Below, piece by piece: positions 59,601-64,000 of a stretch of DNA of 64,000 bases. A model generated the notes under the pieces. It made no database searches. It was not told the origin of the DNA and worked only from the letters and a program-made list of their open reading frames with translations. A program made the translations under genes and the position numbers. How positions within the stretch are numbered: position 1 is the first letter of the stretch; every line of letters starts with the position of its first letter. This DNA comes from Mugil cephalus (lineage: Eukaryota; Chordata; Actinopteri; Mugiliformes; Mugilidae), in the NCBI RefSeq assembly GCF_022458985.1, contig NC_061781.1, forward strand, positions 9,637,501-9,701,500. Direction: 5' to 3'.

Positions 59601-62600
59601 AATATGAGAATTTAAGAAATACACTGTTCTCTCTTTTCTTTTCCTATTCATTTGTGTGTGCTTGCAGTTCTCCACGCATCACGTTTATCCTCTGAGTTGT
59701 CTGTGGGTGAAACCAGTTACTGAGGACAGCAGCGGACTGTAAGTGTGTTAATGAATGTCAAAGCTAATATGACTAAAAAACATCCTTCTGGTTGGTGGAT
59801 ACTTCACATTGATTCTGTAACTACAGTCCTAATAAAATTTAAGAAGGAATGGTCAATGTTGTAGAAATGTAGCATTGAATATGTCTTTTTAGTTTTTAGT
59901 TCACATTAATTATTGTCTATATGTTGTGTATTTTAAGCTATGCCATCCAAATAACATGTCCAGAGGAGAGTTTCACTTTGGTGGCTTCAACGCCTCAAGA
60001 AAAGGTACATTTATGGTTTATACTCTTGGTACCCACTTCTGGTAGCCTGGTTTCCAATAACAGTTGGTTTACCTTGTCTCCCGACAGAACAAGTGGCTAC
60101 GATCTCTAAACCAGGCGGTGGATCAGGTGATGGGCGGTGGGGGTCAGGGGTCATCGCCCGGGATGACGGCAATGTCTCGCACGGCCTCCTACGCATTCAC
60201 TGCCGATGAGCGATTCAAAGACGCTCGGTACACCGGGAGCTGGCTGGCGGGACGGGTTCATGGACGGTTAGAGAACTCATTTTACTTTTTGCTTCTTGGT
60301 GTTCGTGTGTGCGTCACGAATCTCTGATTTCTATCACTGCAGCCTTTTTGTTAAGGTTGAATGTTCCCTGCTCATACCTCTGACGTTAAACAATTTCACT
60401 GCATGTGTAGTTAAGTAGTTAAAATGTCCAGAACCACAAGCATAGTGGACTCAGTACGTTTACCCTGTGCAAAAAAACTAATTATTGCCTTAATCCGACT
60501 TTAACTGGACAACTTAAGTGCATGTAAATACGTTGCGCCAACTAAAATCTCCTTATCTGATTAAGACACCCAGATAATGAGGTTGGAAATCGATTTTCTC
60601 CAGCGTGTATACGCCTTAATTTGACTTTTAACTGGACAACGCGTGTGCGCATGCACTACAACCGGTGTGCTGGTGTATGATCCTGGAACAAAAATATCCA
60701 AGAAAGCTGGTCGCAGAAGAAGAAGATGGTATACAGAGTCGGTAGAAGAACCACCTGAGGGATAGTGCCATGTTATCTGCACCAGAAGTAGCGCGCACAT
60801 ATGTACAAGATTAAAAATAGCTGTACTATTATCTATCTGGTTGTTCTTTGAAATACCACTCTGCCCTATGAAGGACTCTTGTTTTTTATATGACATATTA
60901 GGTCCGGAAAGAGGGCCGTATTAACCTCCTGACAAGACACATATCGCCACCTAGTGTGGAGGAGGAGGAGGATATGCTCCCTGTGCATGTAAACGCACTG
61001 ACTGAGAGAGGGACTGTTCATGATTCTCAAAGCAGGAAACATTTGTGTCAGGACAGCAATGATTACGAACAATTAATTTACATAATTTGCAACACTCCTG
61101 TGTCAAGTTCTTGTTTGTTTACCTCCAAACAGCAGCTCTTTAAATGTCAGCTGTGTAAAATAATCACATGTTGTTCTTTACAGAGGAACCATGAAATGGC
61201 CGGATGGACGGACGTACAGTGGGAACTTTAAGAATGGACTGGAGGACGGGTCAGTGCTCTAACCTGGTGTAGTAATGATTATCATATTTAGTTAACATAT
61301 TTAAATACTTGGTGGTGACTATTAGATATTTGCCCACTACAACTGTTCAACTGACAAACAAGGATAAAACTGCTCCTTCAGCATATCTTTCTTTTCAGCT
61401 ATGGGGAGTGTATAATGCCAAACAAAGTGCTGAACAAAGCAGACATCTATCAGGGACAATGGCGAGAGGGCAAGATCCATGGTTTTGGCAAGTACAAGTC
61501 AGTATACACTTTCTACTCCTGTTTTTACAGATAGTCTGTACATAAAGAGACAGCGTCTTCACAAGCTTAGTCATCTTCCTCGTCTCTGAGATGCCTCTGT
61601 CTGGTGTTAAGTAGCTGTACTCGACACCAGGTCAGAAAGGTCGGAGTCTTAAAGTCATTAACTCAGGTTAAACAGTGACTCTGGTCACAGGTCAGCAAAA
61701 CTGAAACATCTCCACAGCACTTTGCCTTGAGCAACCAGCGAGGCGATTGAACCCATAATTTCAGCTGCCTTAGTGCCTTTCTCTGTACTTTTACACGTGG
61801 GTCACTGGCTGTGTGTGTTTGTGCGGCTGTGGGTTACACACAGATACGCCACCGGCGAGGTGTACGAGGGCTGTTTCTGTGACGGACAGCGGCACGGCTA
61901 TGGCATGCTGAGCTCTGGTAAACTGGCCAGGACTTCCTCCAGCGTTTTCATTGGCCACTGGGTTCACGACAAGAAGACGGGATACGGAGTCCACGACGAC
62001 ATCACCAGGTCTCGTTTAAGGCATATTGTGTTAGGCAATTTTTGCGACTGCATCTCCTTCAACAATCTAATAACCTCCTTCAATGATGTAATAATCTCCT
62101 TCATAAATCTAATCGTCTCCTTCAGTAATCTAATACGTTTTCTGACCGAACTCTCTGGTTATGCGTCTGCTGTTGTTAGACCTTGATCTCGTTTGTTTCT
62201 CAAGAGGTGAGAAGTACATGGGTCTGTGGCTGGATGACCAGCGGCATGGCAACGCTGTGGTCGTCACCCAGCACGGCGTGTACTTCGAAGGGACTTTCAG
62301 AGAGAACAAGATGAGTGTAAGTGCACCCACGGGTATGCAAATCTCACTGTTGGTTTTACTGAGTCAACCAGGGCCAGGGGACAAATCCTACTATTGTGAT
62401 ATTACACAAAACTCTAAACTGATGCGGTGAAACAGTTTGAATAATTTATTCTACATTAGATACAGTCTTTGATGGATGAATGTTTCCTCTCAGGGTCCTG
62501 GTCTGTTGGTGTCAGAGGATGACACCACTTTTCATGGGGAGTTCTCTGAAGACTGGACCATCAGTGGGAAGGTAGAACACATCTCTGTTTAATCTGACCT

Positions 62601-64000
62601 GCTTCCTGTTGGTGTATAACATATATATATATATATATATATATGTTTTTCTATCAAATGTATTTCTCCTCACTCCTTCCTCTTCAGGGTGTTTTGACCC
62701 TGTCTAACGGTGACTCTCTGGACGGCCAGTTCAGTGGAGAGTGGCGCACGGGGCTGAAGGTGGTCGGAGTGTACAACAAACCAGGCTTCGAGGAGCCTGA
62801 AAACAAAGAGAGAAGCAACCTCCAGTCAGTATTATTTATGATTAAAGCTGGCATCGCTTTCCTCAAACACAACCATTATGTTTGTGTGCATTTGTTGCCA
62901 GCTGATGACGAGCGTGATGTAACGGTGTAATTGCGCACAGCAGGTTGGGTCTGTACGCGGTGCCTGCAGATCAGAGGTGGATCTGCGTGTTTGATGAGTG
63001 CTGGAGTCGCCTGGGCTGTGAAGCCGCTGAGAGAGGAGAGAGGACTACAGCCTGGGAGAACATCGCTGTCACTATAACAACTGCACGACGACAGAGGTAG
63101 ACACGCGTTCGGCCCCGACCGCGAGCATCTGGGCAGCTTTGCTCATCGGCTTCTGTGATTCTGCTAATGTGATTTGAAATGAAACAAAAGACACAGCATG
63201 AAAATATCAGCTTAAATCTGACTGTTTTCACGCCAACGCCGAAACAACTGTGTCGGAGATATAGCTCTTTGTGCACATCCTGTCCAAATGGCAACGGTTC
63301 AGAAGTAATTACACACTCGGACTCTAAATGGTTGTGGAGCAGCTGCACGTTTAGACTGATGCAGCTGTCTGTCGGTGTGCGGAGTGAAATGGTGACCGTG
63401 CAAGCTAAGAAAGCAATAAAGAAGCTAAAAAAAAACTCTATTGAAAAGATGTCACACATAGTTCATAAAGCAGGTGTGCGACAAATGTTGAAAAATGTAG
63501 AGCGAGGGAAAACTTTCTGACTGCACGGAATTCTTTCTTTGTTATGTGGGCGGCCATGTTTCCTTGTCAACAGTGAGGAGAAGACCTGATCGGAATCTCC
63601 ACCTAGGAATTCAAACCACAGCCGCAAAGAGAAAACCATGGCTGCAGTTCGTAAAACGCACAAAAAAGAAGCCAGTAGAGTCCAGAACAAACTTTGACGG
63701 GCTGACAATAAAAAAAAAAAAAAAAAAAACGAAATCAAAGACACGGAAAGAGGAAAGTGTTAAGAAAGCCTCTTCTTGTTCTGTCATGGCGAGCCATGTT
63801 CTGCCACGGCCGCATTCACGCACATCCACTAAAAGAGCTGAGACTCTGATGTGGTTTAAGTAATTATCCTGAAACCCTCATAGCTTTAAGGACAAATGTG
63901 GAACAAATGCTTAATGTAATCCAATGAGTGCTAATCTTGTACACAGTTGTCAGCTTTAAACTGTGTGACTGTGTGTGTGTGTCTTGTAGCCCAAACCTCA
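47669..64000 (+). CDS. als2: Alsin (als2), spliced, C-terminus beyond the window
   Basis: Large cytosolic/endosomal guanine nucleotide exchange protein acting on Rab5 (through a VPS9 domain) and linked to Rac1; loss causes juvenile motor neuron disease in humans. I join 32 coding exons (about 1355 codons in the window) at GT-AG sites with one consistent frame. Domains in order: RCC1-like repeats (about residues 20-250 and 510-680; [58 protein letters not shown]); a low-complexity linker between them; DH domain (about 690-885; [20 protein letters not shown]-like segment, [17 protein letters not shown]); PH domain (about 930-1035; [15 protein letters not shown]); MORN repeats (about 1055-1260; [56 protein letters not shown]). 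The VPS9 domain should follow right of the window. Human ALS2 is 1657 residues. No stop or frameshift was found. Confidence 0.96.
48383..48543 (+). CDS. als2: als2 exon 3
   Basis: Acceptor TTTTCTGCAG, donor GTGAGT. Reads [20 protein letters not shown] and ends in [11 protein letters not shown], the first blade of the RCC1-like domain. One base carries over to the next exon. Confidence 0.92.
48973..49197 (+). CDS. als2: als2 exon 4
   Basis: Acceptor GTTCTTCCAG, donor GTTGGT. Encodes [14 protein letters not shown] through [20 protein letters not shown] and [13 protein letters not shown]1-like repeats. Confidence 0.94.
49421..49629 (+). CDS. als2: als2 exon 5
   Basis: Acceptor AATGACGCAG, donor GTGGGC. 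Encodes [20 protein letters not shown] and [18 protein letters not shown], an RCC1-like repeat with the typical GxEHSLAL motif. Ends in phase 0. Confidence 0.94.
49877..49909 (+). CDS. als2: als2 exon 6 (33-nt small exon)
   Basis: Acceptor TCTCTTCCAG, donor GTACAC. It encodes exactly 11 residues, [11 protein letters not shown], matching the conserved alsin stretch that precedes VACGAxHSLA. Both boundaries are phase 0. Confidence 0.92.
49997..50191 (+). CDS. als2: als2 exon 7
   Basis: Acceptor TTTCCTGCAG, donor GTAATT. Encodes [15 protein letters not shown], a basic linker, then [16 protein letters not shown] (a conserved alsin linker motif). 65 codons, phase 0. Confidence 0.92.
50525..50830. 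repeat. Possible transposon insertion in als2 intron 7
   Basis: The left edge GGCACGATCTAGCCTGG and right edge CCAGCCTAGGCATGATC are imperfect reverse complements flanking about 270 bases of non-intron-like GC-richer sequence. The element is not identified. Confidence 0.4.
51020..51144 (+). CDS. als2: als2 exon 8 (donor uncertain)
   Basis: Acceptor CATTCCCAG. Reads [16 protein letters not shown] and a Ser/Gly-rich linker. The donor at GTACAG (51145) is the one that both resembles a splice site and restores the frame of exon 9. It is preceded by CA rather than AG. GTGCCC at 51106 is a weaker in-phase alternative. This linker is poorly conserved. Confidence 0.6.
51278..51513 (+). CDS. als2: als2 exon 9
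   Basis: Acceptor AAAACTTCAG, donor GTTGGT. Linker with [20 protein letters not shown], comparable to the human YLRKLSDHSV stretch. One base carries over. Confidence 0.85.
51839..51926 (+). CDS. als2: als2 exon 10
   Basis: Acceptor TGCATCCAG, donor GTAAGG. Ser/Thr-rich linker [17 protein letters not shown] to KKQSHE. Confidence 0.85.
52103..52284 (+). CDS. als2: als2 exon 11
   Basis: Acceptor TGTCCCACAG, donor GTAGGA. Encodes [18 protein letters not shown] (coiled-coil-like) and [13 protein letters not shown], then RRRSLPGTP, comparable to human KKSSSLVDI and RRLSLPG. Confidence 0.9.
53450..53618 (+). CDS. als2: als2 exon 12
   Basis: Acceptor TTTCCTTCAG, donor GTCTGG. Arg/Ala-rich linker then [20 protein letters not shown], restarting the RCC1-like repeats. 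Two bases carry over. Confidence 0.92.
54255..54351 (+). CDS. als2: als2 exon 13
   Basis: Acceptor TGCGTCCAG, donor GTAGCG. Encodes [20 protein letters not shown] then [13 protein letters not shown]. Phase 0 end. Confidence 0.94.
54504..54581 (+). CDS. als2: als2 exon 14
   Basis: Acceptor GTGTCGCAG, donor GTTGGT. 26 codons, [20 protein letters not shown] to QQVK, an RCC1-like repeat. Confidence 0.94.
54699..54926 (+). CDS. als2: als2 exon 15
   Basis: Acceptor CACCGTAG, donor GTATGT. Encodes [20 protein letters not shown], then a Ser/Arg-rich insertion, ending MLPFCIE. 76 codons, phase 0. It closes the RCC1-like domain. Confidence 0.92.
55268..55439 (+). CDS. als2: als2 exon 16 (DH domain start)
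   Basis: Acceptor CGTGTCTAG, donor GTGAGA. Encodes [20 protein letters not shown] then [17 protein letters not shown], entering the DH domain. Confidence 0.94.
55583..55778 (+). CDS. als2: als2 exon 17 (DH domain)
   Basis: Acceptor CGTTCACAG, donor GTAAGT. Encodes [33 protein letters not shown] and [10 protein letters not shown]. Confidence 0.93.
56535..56600 (+). CDS. als2: als2 exon 18 (DH domain)
   Basis: Acceptor GCCCTGCTAG, donor GTAAGC. Encodes [17 protein letters not shown], matching the human NFLVMGGFQLL stretch. Confidence 0.93.
56819..56978 (+). CDS. als2: als2 exon 19 (DH domain end)
   Basis: Acceptor TTCTGTCCAG, donor GTGAGG. Encodes [20 protein letters not shown] then AACYDV. 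Phase 0. Confidence 0.93.
57177..57308 (+). CDS. als2: als2 exon 20
   Basis: Acceptor GTCCCCCAG, donor GTGAGT. 44 codons, [20 protein letters not shown] and [18 protein letters not shown], the DH-PH hinge. Confidence 0.93.
57680..57750. repeat. Foldback Tc1-type remnant in als2 intron 20
   Basis: ACTGATCAGGCGTAGCATTA and, inverted, GTTTTAATGTTGTGGCTGAT form imperfect arms around a GACCACCGTGGTC centre. The consensus GATCAGCCACAACATTAAAA is a familiar palindromic end in fish genomes. Confidence 0.6.
58133..58261 (+). CDS. als2: als2 exon 21 (PH domain)
   Basis: Acceptor TTGTTCTTCAG, donor GTACTC. 43 codons with [30 protein letters not shown] and a final Q. Phase 0. Confidence 0.94.
58527..58550 (+). 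CDS. als2: als2 candidate 24-nt microexon
   Basis: GSIPSQNF, 8 in-frame codons between TTCATTCATTCAG and GTAAGTAT. It sits in a 1.4-kb intron between exons encoding VLVHTQ and FSTHHVYPL, which are contiguous in human alsin. Both sites are strong and phase 0 is preserved, so inclusion would add 8 residues to a PH-domain loop. It is probably alternative if real. Chance occurrence cannot be excluded without transcript data. Confidence 0.5.
59668..59738 (+). CDS. als2: als2 exon (PH domain)
   Basis: Acceptor GTGCTTGCAG, donor GTAAGT. Encodes [20 protein letters not shown], close to human FSTHHVFPLATLW. Confidence 0.95.
59938..60004 (+). CDS. als2: als2 exon (PH domain)
   Basis: Acceptor TATTTTAAG, donor GTACAT. 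Encodes [20 protein letters not shown] and EK. Phase 0 end. Confidence 0.93.
60088..60266 (+). CDS. als2: als2 exon (PH end, first MORN)
   Basis: Acceptor CTCCCGACAG, donor GTTAGA. Encodes [19 protein letters not shown] and [16 protein letters not shown], the end of PH and the first MORN repeat. Confidence 0.94.
60470..60700. repeat. Probable MITE in als2 intron
   Basis: Two direct copies of CCTTAATYYGACTTTAACTGGACAAC-like sequence (near 60490 and 60613) with GCATGTAAATACG between them. This style is common in fish miniature elements. The ends were not resolved. Confidence 0.45.
61184..61249 (+). CDS. als2: als2 exon (MORN)
   Basis: Acceptor TTCTTTACAG, donor GTCAGT. Encodes [20 protein letters not shown] then DG, a MORN repeat. 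Confidence 0.94.
61399..61497 (+). CDS. als2: als2 exon (MORN)
   Basis: Acceptor CTTTTCAG, donor GTCAGT. Encodes [20 protein letters not shown] and [14 protein letters not shown]. Confidence 0.94.
61844..62008 (+). CDS. als2: als2 exon (MORN)
   Basis: Acceptor TTACACACAG, donor GTCTCG. Encodes [36 protein letters not shown] and HDDITR. Confidence 0.94.
62054..62137 (+). repeat. Four 21-bp tandem repeats in an als2 intron
   Basis: CTCCTTCAANNATCTAATAA-like units start at 62054, 62075, 62096 and 62117, exactly 21 bases apart, inside a 196-base intron. Confidence 0.9.
62205..62316 (+). CDS. als2: als2 exon (MORN)
   Basis: Acceptor TTTCTCAAG, donor GTAAGT. Encodes [20 protein letters not shown] and [14 protein letters not shown]. 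Confidence 0.94.
62494..62571 (+). CDS. als2: als2 exon (MORN)
   Basis: Acceptor TTCCTCTCAG, donor GTAGAA. 26 codons, [20 protein letters not shown] and WTISGK. Phase 0. Confidence 0.94.
62618..62644. repeat. (AT)n microsatellite in an als2 intron
   Basis: About 13 AT units close to the following acceptor (about 45 bases upstream). Confidence 0.95.
62688..62824 (+). CDS. als2: als2 exon (last MORN)
   Basis: Acceptor TCCTCTTCAG, donor GTCAGT. Encodes [20 protein letters not shown] and [13 protein letters not shown]. Confidence 0.93.
62941..63096 (+). CDS. als2: als2 exon (after MORN), tandem acceptor
   Basis: The acceptor is CACAG|CAG|G, so the exon may start at 62941 or 62944, changing His-Arg to Gln without shifting frame. 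Encodes [36 protein letters not shown]. Donor GTAGAC. Confidence 0.92.
63990..64000 (+). CDS. als2: als2 exon, cut by the window end
   Basis: Acceptor GTCTTGTAG. Two carried bases plus CCCAAACCTCA read SPNL, matching the human RDSPEIL region. The remainder of alsin, including the VPS9 domain, lies outside. Confidence 0.8.

Noticed and set aside
1-64000. CRISPR array, operon or phage-type system
   Set aside because: Gene structure, introns and repeats are those of a vertebrate chromosome. No array of equal repeats with unique spacers was seen.

Overview
The window is vertebrate nuclear DNA and almost certainly from a ray-finned fish. The evidence is spliced genes with GT-AG introns, fish-type odorant receptors, many teleost-style transposon remnants (Tc1-like, hAT-like, Harbinger-like, LINE 3' ends) and an fzd7-als2 gene pair. 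No prokaryotic, organellar or viral genome organisation is seen.

Region 1 (1-19000) is an odorant receptor cluster. One intact receptor lies on the minus strand (270-1217). Three near-identical receptors lie on the plus strand (6342-7268, 13207-14133, 17889-18815). They arose by recent tandem duplication of a block that also carries about 0.3-2 kb of flanking sequence and LINE 3' remnants. The first plus-strand copy is broken by a single in-frame stop (codon 64); the other two are open. Between copies 1 and 2 sit a decayed Tc1-like transposon, a 583-bp terminal-inverted-repeat element and an unrecognised protein-coding locus on the minus strand (10105-11364) with a likely intron and one frameshift. 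Between copies 2 and 3 is a degenerate ~68-bp minisatellite.

Region 2 (19000-22800) has no supported gene. It holds a diverged inverted pair of repeats and a 769-bp element with matching inverted ends.

Region 3 (22810-27700) is fzd7 on the minus strand: one uninterrupted 568-codon frame for a Frizzled Wnt receptor, a probable long 3' untranslated region, and a 5' flank with CCAAT boxes.

Region 4 (27700-45000) is about 17 kb without a recognisable coding exon. It contains microsatellites, Harbinger-like and other repeat remnants, a GGAAA tract, a foldback repeat and a LINE fragment.

Region 5 (45200-64000) is als2 (alsin) on the plus strand. I resolve a probable non-coding first exon and 32 coding exons, the last cut by the window edge. 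They encode the RCC1-like domain, the DH/PH module and the MORN repeats; the C-terminal VPS9 domain lies beyond the window. The coding exons join in one consistent frame at GT-AG sites. Notable details are two upstream open reading frames (the second overlaps the start codon), a 33-nt exon, a candidate 24-nt microexon in the PH domain, and a CAGCAG tandem acceptor.

The fzd7 (-) / als2 (+) arrangement agrees with the human FZD7-CDK15-ALS2 neighbourhood, but I see no cdk15 between them. Functionally the window holds three unrelated units: odour detection receptors, a Wnt receptor, and an endosomal Rab5/Rac regulator.
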